17,263 bases of DNA from JBDREF01 sp043820045. Lineage in GTDB: Bacteria > Planctomycetota > Phycisphaerae > Sedimentisphaerales > Anaerobacaceae. The notes under the pieces were generated by a model. The model was not told the origin of the DNA. It ran no database searches and was given only the letters and a program-made list of their open reading frames with translations. The position numbers and the translations under genes are program-made. Every line of letters begins with the position of its first letter. The first letter of the stretch is position 1. Location: NCBI GenBank assembly GCA_043820045.1, contig JBDREF010000175.1:1-17263 (forward strand), read 5' to 3'. Positions 1-9,800 of the stretch are shown one piece after another.

Positions 1-1437
1 GAGGAGATGCCGCGAGGCGGGCAGGCGGTGGTATATAAGGCCTTCCACACCGCCACAAAGACGAACGTGGCGATCAAGGTGCTGCTGCCTACGTTGCTGG
101 CTTCCGCGAGAGCACGTTACTATTTCGAGAGGGAAGCCGAGCTTATCGCAAGCCTCGACCATCCGAACATCGTGAGTATCCGTGACAGCGGGATTATTCA
201 TCGCCAGTACTTCTTCGTGATGCAGTACATCGAGGGGCAGTCGCTTGAGCAATATGTGCGATCCGAGAAACTGTCTTTCCGGGAAACAGTGCTTTTGTTC
301 AATAAGATTTGTGTGGCCATAGCGTATGCACACCAGCAGGGTGTTATCCACCGTGACCTGAAATTCGCGAACATTCTCGTGGACAAGCGAGGCGAGCCGC
401 ACGTGCTCGATTTCGGTCTGGCAAAGGCGGTTGGCCTGAGTGAGCAGGCTCCGGATAGGGCCGTTGCCACAATGACCGGCCAGTTGGCCGGTACGCTTTC
501 CACAATGTCGCCGGAGCAGGCGGCCGGCCGTCCCGACCTGATTGACGTTCGCACGGACGTTTATTCCCTCGGCGTCGTACTCTACCGCATGCTGACGGGC
601 CAATATCCGTACGAAGTCGTGGGCTCAACTCTGGAAGTGCTGCAAAACATCCAAAAGGCCGACCCGGTCAGACCGCGGCAGATTGTGCGCAAATTCGACC
701 CTGAAGTTGAAGCAATCCTACTGACGGCCCTGGCCAAGGACCCCGCCGCACGTTACCACTCTGCCGCCGACCTGAAAAGCGATATCGAGCACTGGCTGGA
801 CGGCCGTCCCATTCGCGTCAAGTGCATCAGCACGACATACCTGCTGCGCAAAATCATCGCCAGGCACCGGTATGCGAGTGCCGTTGCAGCTCTGTTGCTG
901 TTGATTGTGATAGGTTTCGCCTACGTGAGCTTTGACCTGTACATGACGGCGGAAAAGGCACGTAGAGAGTCCGAAGTTTACGCACGGCAACTAACCGCGC
1001 AGACGGCCAGGAACGTCGCTCTGACCCGGCCGTTCGTGTTCACCTTTTTCATGGAGGCATGGAGGCAAAACCGCAATCCGCAGGCTGCGCTGGTTTTCAC
1101 GTACCTGTCCGAAGGCTCAAAGGAACAAAAGGCTGCCAGGTTTCTATTCGACGCCCGCCCTGTGGCTGAAAAGGAAGCTGATCTTCGCCTCGCCGTATCG
1201 GCCGAGGAAAGTTGGTTCGCAGAATTCATTATCGGAGAGAATCACCTCAAAAACGGCAGCCTGAACGAAGCACGCGAAGCTTACGAACGCAGCCAGGAGA
1301 CAATTCGCGAATTACGCAAGCGCAGCGGCGCCGCTGTTCCCGCATGGCAGGTCGAACAGATAGAGGCCAGGCTTAAGGAATTAGACCTCGCCCGCAAACG
1401 AACAGGAGAAAACGCAGAGTTGAAAGCAGAAAGCTGA
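1..1437 (+). CDS. Hanks-type Ser/Thr protein kinase, membrane-anchored (5' partial)
   Basis: Transmembrane serine/threonine kinase expected to transfer phosphate from ATP to cytoplasmic proteins. Numbering from the first ATG (position 7): glycine-loop remnant RGGQAVVYKA (3-12), ATP-binding Lys24 in VAIK, helix-C Glu43, catalytic loop HRDLKFAN (115-122, Asp117), metal-binding DFG (135-137), and SPE in place of APE before the substrate lobe. The kinase domain ends near residue 265. A single hydrophobic segment (about 289-312) follows, then a ~160-residue presumably extracytoplasmic tail with one TPR-like helix pair (ENHLKNGSLNEAREAYERSQ). The frame is open to base 1, and the ATG sits inside the glycine loop with no ribosome-binding site, so the true start lies upstream of the window. 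The third loop glycine is Ala. Five bases separate its stop from the pseudopilin start, suggesting co-transcription. Substrate unknown. Confidence 0.93.
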   Translation, partial: EEMPRGGQAVVYKAFHTATKTNVAIKVLLPTLLASARARYYFEREAELIASLDHPNIVSIRDSGIIHRQYFFVMQYIEGQSLEQYVRSEKLSFRETVLLFNKICVAIAYAHQQGVIHRDLKFANILVDKRGEPHVLDFGLAKAVGLSEQAPDRAVATMTGQLAGTLSTMSPEQAAGRPDLIDVRTDVYSLGVVLYRMLTGQYPYEVVGSTLEVLQNIQKADPVRPRQIVRKFDPEVEAILLTALAKDPAARYHSAADLKSDIEHWLDGRPIRVKCISTTYLLRKIIARHRYASAVAALLLLIVIGFAYVSFDLYMTAEKARRESEVYARQLTAQTARNVALTRPFVFTFFMEAWRQNRNPQAALVFTYLSEGSKEQKAARFLFDARPVAEKEADLRLAVSAEESWFAEFIIGENHLKNGSLNEAREAYERSQETIRELRKRSGAAVPAWQVEQIEARLKELDLARKRTGENAELKAES

Positions 1438-1442
1438 AAGCC

Positions 1443-2249
1443 ATGCAAAGCTACCGCCATACATCCGGCAAACGACGCAGTGGTTTTACCCTGATAGAGC
1501 TGCTCGTTGTCGTGGCGGTGATTGCGATGCTTCTGGCCATCCTTTTGCCGGCTCTGCGCAAGGCCAGAACACTGACCAAACGCATAACGTGCCAGAGCAA
1601 TCTCAAGCAGATCGCCGTAGCGTGGAATATGTATCTGCAGGACAACGACGGGCGATTCTATCAGGGCAGGAATGCCAACCTGGATTATGGCGGATGGCGG
1701 GGATTGGTGGACTGGTCGCCGCGACCGCTCAACAAGTATTTCAACCTGCCGGAGGAATTACCGGAGGACGTAGACACGGAGAATGACGCCCGGATTTTCT
1801 GCTGTCCCGCGGACCGCGGCGGAGTGCCAGGCTACGCGGTGCACGAGAAGGCTTACCACTACCTGGGAACGAGCTATCATACCAATATCATGCTGATTGG
1901 CCAGGACCGCCTGCTGATTCGCAGCGACCAGTTCGAGATTCTGCACGAGGAGGTCAACAAGCGGCTCAGGGATCTGAAGCTCGAACATGTGGATCACCAT
2001 TCTCGACTGCTGCTGATCGGCGATTACGGATGGTTCAACCAATGGAAACCGATCCCTCATCCGCGGGAGGACTGGAAGGAACTGGCAGAATGGCACGGTC
2101 GCACGGATTGCCATAATATAGCTTTTCTGGACACTCACGTCAGGTTTCTGGAAATCCCCAAGGGGCTCTACGTCGCTGACGAGTACAGTGTGCTGCCGTT
2201 TGAGGAACTATTCGCACTGGCTCGCGAGATACAGGCACAGTCGCCCTGA
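1443..2249 (+). CDS. Type II secretion-style pseudopilin (prepilin N-terminal cleavage/methylation domain)
   Basis: A 268-residue protein with a class III (prepilin peptidase) signal. The basic leader ends in RRSG, cleavage is expected between Gly14 and Phe15, mature residue 5 is Glu19 (GFTLIELLVVVAVIAML), and the hydrophobic helix spans about 15-37. The region CQSNLKQIAVAWNMYLQDND is typical of the large planctomycete pseudopilin-like family. That family usually ends in an H-X9-DG motif; here the equivalent is WHG followed by FLDTHVRF, i.e. H-X11-DT, a variant. It would sit in the inner membrane and may join a pseudopilus or act as a surface fibre subunit. The ribosome-binding site is weak (GAAAG), consistent with translational coupling to the kinase five bases upstream. 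Individual members of this family have no established function. Confidence 0.9.
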   Translation: MQSYRHTSGKRRSGFTLIELLVVVAVIAMLLAILLPALRKARTLTKRITCQSNLKQIAVAWNMYLQDNDGRFYQGRNANLDYGGWRGLVDWSPRPLNKYFNLPEELPEDVDTENDARIFCCPADRGGVPGYAVHEKAYHYLGTSYHTNIMLIGQDRLLIRSDQFEILHEEVNKRLRDLKLEHVDHHSRLLLIGDYGWFNQWKPIPHPREDWKELAEWHGRTDCHNIAFLDTHVRFLEIPKGLYVADEYSVLPFEELFALAREIQAQSP

Positions 2250-2262
2250 GGAGAAAACGATT

Positions 2263-2352
2263 ATGTCAGAATGGCCAACTTTTCTCTTTTTTGGGAAGTT
2301 TTTATTGACTCTCGCCAATTGCACCGTAAGATCAGATAGATTAGACCGATAA
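2263..2352 (+). CDS. Possible small ORF, 29 aa, hydrophobic
   Basis: ATG with a GAGGAG ribosome-binding site nine bases upstream that overlaps the pseudopilin stop codon. The peptide begins MSEWPTFLFFGKFLLTLA, so it has a short hydrophobic stretch, and ends in charged residues. It overlaps a candidate promoter and terminator, so it may be chance. No family recognised. Confidence 0.2.
   Translation: MSEWPTFLFFGKFLLTLANCTVRSDRLDR
2305..2332 (+). promoter_or_regulatory. Candidate sigma70-like promoter
   Basis: TTGACT (2305-2310), 16-bp spacer, TAAGAT (2327-2332). It would give a leader of about 345 bases ahead of the gene starting at 2686. The -10 is a weak match. Confidence 0.35.
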
Positions 2353-2431
2353 GATCGTGGAAAATACGCTTATCTGCACAAGAGGAGTGAAGTTCTTTCA
2401 GCTTACGACGCCAGCCGCTTTAGGGAGGATT

Positions 2432-2527
2432 ATGGTTGGATTTTTGTTGTGTTCTTCCACTTTGGCCGTCGGGACAGAGTCACCTAAGACGGCACAAGGT
2501 GGTTACGAGGTGTGTCCAAGCCGGTGA
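2432..2527 (+). CDS. Possible small ORF, 31 aa
   Basis: ATG preceded by AGGGAGG at a four-base gap (2422-2428). The peptide starts MVGFLLCSSTLAVGTE and ends at TGA. It lies in the leader of the secreted repeat protein. The signal-like N-terminus is short and no family is recognised; it could be a remnant or a leader peptide. Confidence 0.2.
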   Translation: MVGFLLCSSTLAVGTESPKTAQGGYEVCPSR

Positions 2528-2685
2528 AGGCTGTTTGTCTCAAGGTGGCTCGGACACCGATGGTGCGGGCCTTGCAGGGTAATGAAGTACGTGCGCCACT
2601 TGCAACAGCGGATCTGACTTGAAAGCACATTTCGTCCCAGGCCTGACCTCATAAGCCGTTATCAGAACATTGCTCGGAGGCTGAA

Positions 2686-5600
2686 ATGATGACCACCAGA
2701 ATCAACTCTCGGCTCGTGACGATACTGTGTGCCTGCACCATGGTTTTTGCATCTGAAGCTTCGGGACTGTCGGTATCCATCAGCGTCTCTCCCAGTACCC
2801 TCAACCTCGGAAGCGGAGGCATGTGGATTACCTGCTCCGTCTCACTCCCGGACCCCTACACCGCTGCCGATGTTGTCAGTGTAAGTCTTGAGGGTGTCTC
2901 TCCTGATTCGATGGAAGGCGGGGGTAGCTCGCTGACCTGCAAGTTCGACCGCTCAACATTTGAATCAATGCTCGCACCGTATGCACCCGGAGATGTGGTG
3001 CTCACGCTTACCGGCACGCTGGCCGACGGAACCCCCATCGAAGGCTCCGATACAATCACCGTCAAGTTCGCCGATTTGGTGGTCACCTCCTGGGCAGGCG
3101 CGAACGGATCGATGAGTCCGGACGGTTCAACGAGAGTCGAATACGGTAGTGATCTGGGGTTTACAGCCAGCCCCGACCCCGGCTACGAGGTAGACGAGTG
3201 GTACGTAGATGGCTCTGACGTACAAACGGGCGGTACGAGCTTTACGCTGAGTAACATCACTGTGAACCAGACGGTCAATGTAACTTTCAAACGGCTCCAA
3301 TACACGGTTACGGCCTCGGCCGGGACAGGCGGCTCGGTCAGTCCGGAAAGCGCGACCGTCGAGCACGGCGGAAGCCTGACATTTACAGCCACGCCTCTCG
3401 AAGGCTACGAAGTGGACCAGTGGTCCGGAGGAGGACAGACCCAGAACGGCGGCACCAGCTTTACCCTCAGTAACATCACATCCAACCAGAGCATCAGCGT
3501 AACGTTCAAGCGGCTTCGCTATACAGTTTCAGCTTCGGCCGGCACCGGCGGTTCGGTTGATCCGGAGGACGCAATCGTCGATCACGGCGGCAGCATCACA
3601 TTCACTGCCACGCCTCTCGAAGGCTACGAAGTGGACCAGTGGTCCGGAGGAGGACAAAGCCAGACAGGCGGTACGAGCTTTACGTTGAGCAATATCACGG
3701 CCAACCAGAGCGTTAGCGTAAGTTTCAAACGGCTCCAATACGCCGTCACGGCCTCGGCAGGTACGGGCGGCTCGGTCAGTCCGGGGAGCGCAACCGTCGA
3801 GCACGGCGGAAGTGTTACATTCAGTGCAACGCCTGATGAAGGCTACGAAGTGGACCATTGGTCGGGAGGAGGACAGACCCAGACCGGCGGCATGAGCTTC
3901 ACATTGAGTAACGTCACATCCAGCCTGAACGTCAGTGTAACGTTTAAACAGCTTCAATACACGGTCACCGCCTCGGCGGGTACAGGTGGTTCCGTCAGTC
4001 CTGAAAGCACAACCGTCCTGCACGGCGGAAGTGTTACATTCAGTGCAACGCCTGATGACGGTTACGAGGTGGACCAGTGGTCAGGCGGTGGCCAGACGCA
4101 GTCGGGCGGTACGAGCTTTACCCTCAGTAATGTCACGTCTAACCAGAGCGTCAGCGTCACATTCAGAGAAAGCCAGTACACGATTGATGCAAGCGCCGGT
4201 CCTCACGGCTCGGTCAGTCCCACCAGCGTCACAGCGAGTCTCGGGAGCAGCCAGACATTCACGGCCGTTCCAGAATCTGGCTATCGGGTCGACGCATGGT
4301 ACCTCGACGGTTCCGTCGCCCAGGCTGGAGGCACCACCTACACAATAAGTTACATAGACGCCGATCACTCGCTGAGAGTGACATTCACCGGAGCGATGGC
4401 CTATTCTCTCGGGGACATTGAATTCGAGGACGAGGATGAGTTTGAGACACGCATCATCAGCAACAACGTGATTGACCCTGATAAGCCGGAGAACTCCTTG
4501 CTTCTGGTCGAACGAGTGGTCGGCCTCGGGCCGGATACTCAAAATGCAGCGATGTGGATGCGGAACGTGATTGATCGTGACCCGGCATCGCCGTACTACG
4601 GGCAGATTGTCCACGCACGCGCCAAGGGCATATTCCTGACGACAGCTGCGGACGAAATCCTGATTCGGTTCAATTACCTGTTCAAAACATCCTTGCCCGG
4701 AGTCGAATTGGCAGTTTATCTGTCGGACTGGCCCGAACTTATTGCCCAGGACGACCCCAAACGCGCGGCACATTACCTCGAAGTGGCCAGGCTTGCGGCC
4801 CCGCCGTTCCCCCGGCCGGGATCAGCAGGGAGCGGACGCTGGGCAGTTTTTGAGAAGGTTGTCTGGACGGGGCACCTGAATTTCAAGAAGGGAGTTTATG
4901 TCGAATTGGAGTTGATTGAGCCGTTGCAAAGCGGGATTGTCCTGACCGGTTCGATGCAGGATGCGGCAGCGGCATCCGGCGATACGTCTGCCCTCATAGA
5001 CAGTTGGAATCCCGCGGTTCAGTGTTACGGGATATGCCTTGACATCAACTGGGACAATTTCGTCGATGAATCGGACTTTATGATGGTCATCGGCGGCTCC
5101 GGGTGCACCGCAACCGGTGATATGGCCTGTATGGATGGCGCGTTCAGTACCGACGGATATATGGATTCCTATGACGTCGTTTCGTGGGACTGGTCGCTGA
5201 ACTCGCAGCAGCGTCTGCTCAATTTCTGCGGAGTACCTTTGACAAGCGCCGGCGCCGCGGACATCGCAGGCAGTTCCCTGGTTGAACCGAGAACAGCTTC
5301 CACGCTGTCGGCAAATGTGGACCTTCTCGACAACCTGGACGACCTGCTGATAGTCGGCAAAAAGGGCTCACAGAAACCTTCCGACAAGCTCAAAGACTCC
5401 CTCTATATCTTCGACAGGGATGGTGCGTCCCGCGGCTGGTCCGACCCTGCCATGGACCGCTGCAACATCAGGCTTATTCAGGGACCTGACGGCGTGCTCT
5501 ATCTGCTCAATTCCGAAGCAGGCCTTATTAGTCTGGACGGCACGAGCCAAAGTGTACTACCGCCCGGTACGCTCAGGCTGACGCAGATTACAGAGCCCCG

Positions 5601-6444
5601 ATACGGCACATCGGCAACGGTTTCCATCGGCATACAGGACAAGGGGCCGGATTCATTCGGCCGTCCCGTTCTGGACGCGGCCGTAGATGGTCAGTACGTT
5701 TATGTCGTTCCGGTAGTCGTAGAGCCCGATGCTCACGAGCCTTATACGGCGGCTGCCAAGCTCCGCCTGTTGGACGCCGGAAACCCGCCTTATGAAATCG
5801 TCAGGCTTTACGACGATCCTCCGCCGGCCAATGACAATCAATATAGAAATAACTTAAGAGAGCTCGAACTGGACGACAAGGGCAACCTGTACGTTCTCAA
5901 TGTCCATGCGCTAAATGAAAGCGATATCCTCTGGCGTTATGCCTCGAACGGGACCGTCGAGCGTCTGGACCTGGGCAGACCGGACAGCCCGACTTACATA
6001 CCGGCGCCGGTCGCAATGTATGCCTCAAGCTCCACAGACATGTTGTACCTGACTTCCGCCGTATACAATCCTGCGGATCGCGATACCACTGTAATCAGCG
6101 GCTTTTCCACGCAAGGGCCCCTCACGCTCGAAAGGACCGTCAGCATCCACTTTATGCACCACGCAACCGGAATTACAGAAGATCCGCAGACCGGTACGCT
6201 GTGGGTCGCCGGTTTTTGCATGTATAATATTCCCCTATACCCGGACCCGACACGCACAGCTTACTATACTCCTTGCCTGGCTGAGATACCCAGGGACAGC
6301 GATCAGGTCAGAGCCGCCTCTCTGTCCGACCCGGACGTTCACGATTTGGCAATGCCGATGTCGATCATCTGGACAGGTTCTATGGAGCCGACATTTCCCA
6401 TATACACTTCACTGGAACACTCTCGCTTGCCACAAGTCCAATGA
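2686..6444 (+). CDS. Large secreted protein: six InlB-like repeats, dockerin-like motif, propeller-like C-terminus
   Basis: A 1252-residue exported protein. Start supported by GGAGG at 2676-2680, five bases before ATG. A signal peptide covers about residues 1-27 (hydrophobic VTILCACTMVFA). An Ig-like segment follows (28-129), then six tandem ~73-residue repeats (130-569) of the type ASAGTGGSVSP...GYEVDQWSGGG...FTLSNIT...VTF, matching the divergent InlB B-repeat / bacterial repeat family of surface adhesins. After a beta-rich domain comes a dockerin- or EF-hand-like pair: DINWDNFVDESD (786-797) and DGAFSTDGYMDSYD (from 817), likely binding calcium. The rest (about 870-1252) has repeated short strands such as DSLYIFDRDG and GVLYLLNSEAGLISLDG that suggest a beta-propeller. 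No transmembrane anchor or sorting motif was seen at the C-terminus. Probably extracellular; the function (adhesion or polysaccharide contact) is inferred from repeats only. Confidence 0.9.
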   Translation: MMTTRINSRLVTILCACTMVFASEASGLSVSISVSPSTLNLGSGGMWITCSVSLPDPYTAADVVSVSLEGVSPDSMEGGGSSLTCKFDRSTFESMLAPYAPGDVVLTLTGTLADGTPIEGSDTITVKFADLVVTSWAGANGSMSPDGSTRVEYGSDLGFTASPDPGYEVDEWYVDGSDVQTGGTSFTLSNITVNQTVNVTFKRLQYTVTASAGTGGSVSPESATVEHGGSLTFTATPLEGYEVDQWSGGGQTQNGGTSFTLSNITSNQSISVTFKRLRYTVSASAGTGGSVDPEDAIVDHGGSITFTATPLEGYEVDQWSGGGQSQTGGTSFTLSNITANQSVSVSFKRLQYAVTASAGTGGSVSPGSATVEHGGSVTFSATPDEGYEVDHWSGGGQTQTGGMSFTLSNVTSSLNVSVTFKQLQYTVTASAGTGGSVSPESTTVLHGGSVTFSATPDDGYEVDQWSGGGQTQSGGTSFTLSNVTSNQSVSVTFRESQYTIDASAGPHGSVSPTSVTASLGSSQTFTAVPESGYRVDAWYLDGSVAQAGGTTYTISYIDADHSLRVTFTGAMAYSLGDIEFEDEDEFETRIISNNVIDPDKPENSLLLVERVVGLGPDTQNAAMWMRNVIDRDPASPYYGQIVHARAKGIFLTTAADEILIRFNYLFKTSLPGVELAVYLSDWPELIAQDDPKRAAHYLEVARLAAPPFPRPGSAGSGRWAVFEKVVWTGHLNFKKGVYVELELIEPLQSGIVLTGSMQDAAAASGDTSALIDSWNPAVQCYGICLDINWDNFVDESDFMMVIGGSGCTATGDMACMDGAFSTDGYMDSYDVVSWDWSLNSQQRLLNFCGVPLTSAGAADIAGSSLVEPRTASTLSANVDLLDNLDDLLIVGKKGSQKPSDKLKDSLYIFDRDGASRGWSDPAMDRCNIRLIQGPDGVLYLLNSEAGLISLDGTSQSVLPPGTLRLTQITEPRYGTSATVSIGIQDKGPDSFGRPVLDAAVDGQYVYVVPVVVEPDAHEPYTAAAKLRLLDAGNPPYEIVRLYDDPPPANDNQYRNNLRELELDDKGNLYVLNVHALNESDILWRYASNGTVERLDLGRPDSPTYIPAPVAMYASSSTDMLYLTSAVYNPADRDTTVISGFSTQGPLTLERTVSIHFMHHATGITEDPQTGTLWVAGFCMYNIPLYPDPTRTAYYTPCLAEIPRDSDQVRAASLSDPDVHDLAMPMSIIWTGSMEPTFPIYTSLEHSRLPQVQ
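3073..4392 (+). repeat. Six tandem ~219-bp coding repeats (InlB-like)
   Basis: Units at 3073-3294, 3295-3513, 3514-3732, 3733-3951, 3952-4170 and 4171-4392. The middle four are exactly 73 codons, the outer two 74. Units 2 and 3 share an identical 50-bp block (3388-3437 and 3607-3656); units 4 and 5 share an identical 39-bp block (3801-3839 and 4020-4058). The first and last units are the most diverged. Confidence 0.93.
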
Positions 6445-6471
6445 CACAAAGATTTCGTCTCAATTTCAATA

Positions 6472-6507
6472 TTTTTTCGACACGTTCAGCATGCCGTGTC
6501 GCAAAAA
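6472..6507. terminator. 3' hairpin of the repeat-protein gene (possible terminator)
   Basis: Stem CGACACG (6478-6484) with CGTGTCG (6495-6501), ten-base loop, extended across one mismatch by TTTTT pairing with AAAAA. There is no T-run after the stem on either strand, so it may stabilise 3' ends rather than terminate. Confidence 0.45.
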
Positions 6508-6614
6508 TTGTGCCGTCTTTATAGCGGATACTTGAACTTCAGAAACAGATTTGATATCCTGCCGAAGATGAATTTTCGCAATGCAGCCGAACTGAGATAA
6601 ATGGGAGGTTAAAA

Positions 6615-6692
6615 ATGGACTTTATAAGCGGTGACGCCCCAAGGGGATCTCCTGATCCATGTGACACTCGGACCAGCGGCCGAACAATTTAG
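6615..6692 (+). CDS. Possible small ORF, 25 aa
   Basis: ATG preceded by GGGAGG (6603-6608) at a six-base gap, the same geometry as the confident genes here. The peptide starts MDFISGDAPRGSPDP and stops at TAG inside the direct repeat. No hydrophobic segment and no family recognised. The good ribosome-binding site is its only support. Confidence 0.25.
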   Translation: MDFISGDAPRGSPDPCDTRTSGRTI

Positions 6693-6722
6693 TATTTGAC
6701 TTTGAACTCTTCATAGGTGTCC
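6689..6722 (-). repeat. Direct repeat copy 1 (C-terminal coding tail DTYEEFKVKY-stop)
   Basis: On the minus strand this codes DTYEEFKVKY then TAA, preceded in frame by only one ATG and then stops. A 33-base core (6690-6722) matches 10096-10128 at 30 positions. It lies 145 bases downstream of the CotH gene. Confidence 0.75.
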
Positions 6723-6866
6723 ATTGCTCAGGTTATTCACACTTAACTCATTCCTGATCGCGTGCTCCGTTTATGTCAGGTTTCGTGAGGTTGTCTGTCT
6801 GGCTTATGGTATTGGGTGGAAACAGTAGCCAATATTTGGGTCTAAATTGAGTTTACACCTTCGTCA

Positions 6867-9800
6867 TCACCGCCTGGGAGTTTCGGTCGTTGTAACGGAA
6901 TCTACCGTCACTTGCTGCCGGTCGATCAAATAGAGCGTTTCATCTCGGGCTGCCAGCCGGCCGCTGAAATCGCCGACAACAAACAGTGCACGGTCGCCTG
7001 TGGGATACGTACTCCGAGAGCGAAAAGCTACTCGATTGGCAGCCACGTAGATAGCGCCGTTCACGGGAATAACCGTGCCGCCGCGGAACGTAAAAAGACT
7101 GGCGTTGGGATCTTGCTCACGGCTCAGCTTCCAGCCGGAAATATCTACTGCAATACTGCTGAGATTTTGAAGTTGGAGGTACTGCTCATCCAGGCTGCCA
7201 CTGGGAGGATTGGTATCAATAGTGCCAAACCTGATAACCGCACGGGCCGGTTGGGCATTGGGTATTTCATTGGTCCCGGAGGCGGAACGGTTGAATAGTT
7301 GACGCCGACGCTCGGGCAGATAGTAGTACTCTAGCTCATCGGCGGCTTCCAGCAGCGATTGCGGACAACAGGGAGACGTGGAACCGTTGCCCCATGAATC
7401 CGAGCCCCATTTGTCCGCATCCAGCATCGCATCCGCCACGATCATGGCCGCCAGCATGTCAATTTGCGGCTCGAAATACAACTGCTCGGCCGGCGTATCG
7501 GGCGCCATGAGGAATTCATCCATGAGCGTTCGTACGCGGCGCAGATACATCTGTCGAGTTTCCGGAGTGTTAAAAATGGCATCCGGCACACGATTGCCCC
7601 CGCCGACAAACAGCCGGGTATTCGTAACAAGGTTTTCGTTCCAGTAAGTCTCTGAGGAATTCCACACCCGTCCGAAGCTCAGGTCCACGTCCCAGGGCCA
7701 CATCTGCCATTCGTTACTGGCGCCCGTATCACGGTAAAGGTAGTAGTTTTTGTGGCAACAGTCAACGTCGCCCGTGATTGCGCGTACGGCAAGGAAATTT
7801 ACTACCTGCGCGACGTCCACGTTGTCGTAGAGATATCGACGGCGTGCGTCACCCGAGAGGCTCAGGCCGTCGAAGAGCGCAGACAAATCAGCGTTGTCCT
7901 CGTATTTGCGCGTCTTCTTTTCCGCACCGGTGGTAGCGGAACCGGCAGTATCGAATCTGTTATACATCTTGTAAAGGGCGCCCTCGGCATTGAGGCCCAT
8001 CCGAATCAGCCAGTCCTCATCGCCGTTCTCCATCACATGGGCTGTGCCCCAAAAGGCCCCGTTCTGCTGGACGCGCACCGGAAAGACCCAATGGTACGGG
8101 CAATCCGCATCCCGATAAATACCATAGGCCAATATATTGCGCATATGCGCTTTATCCGGATAGGTCGTCATCAGGTTGATGTCATCGGCTCGCGGCTGTC
8201 CAAGTTCCCACTTAAAGTTATGCCCGGGATGGAAATCGATGTCGTAGCTCTTCTTCGGAAAACCCCGACTGGATTGGCCGTGAAGGTTGATTGCAACGTT
8301 ATCGTAGAACTCGCCGTCGTAGAAGAGTACACAACGGGTTCCCGCGTCGGAATTAGCGGCTGCGGGGTTCTCGATGAACCAGTGCAGGACGGGCAGCGGA
8401 TTAACAAGGTTCGGATCATCGATCACGGTGCCGGTGTATCGGGGCGAATTCACCGGATCAAGATACGGCGGATATTGCGAGGCGCGTCCGGCTGTGTCGG
8501 TAGCCGTAATGGACCAGCGCACCATCTGACCGGCGCTGAAAGCCCCTGCGGGAATTCGTGCTCCATACACCATGTCACCGCCCACTACGTCGCCACTTCT
8601 CCCGTTATCAAGGAGAGGAACCGTCACTTCAGCGCCGAACATGACCCGGTAATGCAATTCTACCGTGTCAACGGGATCGAACGACGGCTCGATTCTGGCC
8701 GTTATCGACAGGTCATCATTCTCGCCTGGAATTTCCGGGTTATGGTCGTTGTCGGAAATAATCGGCCCCAGTTTTTCCACGCCCGTGTTGTTCGGCTTGC
8801 CGGGAGTCGGCGTCGGGAAATAATGCGGTGACGTGTCGGTATATGAGTGTATCTTCGCCATAAGTTCCGGCAAGACCAGCAGGTTCGGACTATCCAAAAG
8901 ATGGTTCAATCCCTGTACGGCTAATATGTTCGTACCCACTCGAAGGAAATCATACTCGGGGATAGGAAATTCAACGGGATGAACGGCGACACGGTTGATA
9001 CGATAAGCAGATGAACCGGAATTCCATGTCTCCGTACCCGGCTCGGGGGCGTTACTACGCGCCACTTCATGACCGTTGATATAAGTAATCATCCCGTCTT
9101 CGTACCGCATAAGCATAGTCAGGGTCTGAACCATCGCGGGATTTTCAATCTCGAAGGGTATCCGAACATATACGGTTTGATTCACGGACCGCATCGCAGA
9201 GACGTCCAGACCGACCAGCTCCGGATAGGCAAAGCCGACGGCGGTAACGCCGGTCTGCCAGCTCGAATCATCCAGGCCCGGGAGCGTCCAGGGACGCAGA
9301 GTTTCCGAATCCTGTGTACTCGGTTCCAGAGAGTCGTTCAGCGGCACAAGCGCTTTTGCCGGGGCACCGGACGCCACGAGTGCTGCTTCTGTTTCGCTGG
9401 CGCTAAACCCGTAAGAAACATCCGGCGCCTGGATCGGGTATGCGGGAAAGAATTCCGAAACCACCGTATGCCCGTCCGGACCGACCAGCCCCAGGTACTC
9501 GCCGTCCCTGTTTAGCCTGAAATTAGTGTGCAACACTCCCGCAGGGTCTATCCTGTCCTTTCCCGAGGCGAAAACAACCAGATAGGCGCCGGGCGCGAGC
9601 GTCACCTTTGGAAATGCCCACTTTGTCAAGATATCGACATCATCCGTCAGATACCACCCATCCAGGTTGACCGTATTGGCCCCGGTATTGTGAAGCTCGA
9701 TCCAGTCCTGCTCGTCCCGATCTTCATCGTCAAGGCCGTGGTTATTCATGGCCATGAACTCGCTTATCCGGACGGATTCCTGTGCCCGGACCGTAGCGAA

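Larger units (their letters stand above)
2250..2685. other. Intergenic stretch, 436 bp
   Basis: It holds a weak stem (AACTTT/GAAGTT, about 2279-2300) followed by T-rich sequence that might end the upstream operon, a sigma70-like promoter candidate at 2305-2332, and two tiny reading frames with plausible Shine-Dalgarno sequences (2263-2352 and 2432-2527). I recognise no riboswitch or RNA gene in the rest. Confidence 0.5.
6445..6866. other. Convergent intergenic stretch, 422 bp
   Basis: It separates two genes whose 3' ends face each other. It holds a long imperfect hairpin (6472-6507), a 25-codon frame with a good ribosome-binding site (6615-6692), and one copy of a direct repeat (6689-6722) whose partner lies at 10095-10128. 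I see nothing else I can name. Confidence 0.5.

Noticed and set aside
2540..2685. Riboswitch (for example c-di-GMP type) ahead of the secreted repeat protein
   Set aside because: A few GC-rich segments suggest structure, but no conserved riboswitch core could be matched.
4048..4066. CTGATGA string as a possible second hammerhead
   Set aside because: It lies inside a coding repeat, recurs in the neighbouring repeat unit for protein reasons, and has no GAAA box or stems around it.
3073..4392. CRISPR-like or non-coding satellite array
   Set aside because: The 219-bp period is a whole number of codons and all units stay in frame within a secreted protein.
7752..8831. Long plus-strand frame opposite the CotH gene (359 codons)
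   Set aside because: It is the antisense shadow of a well-supported gene with recognisable domains on the minus strand.
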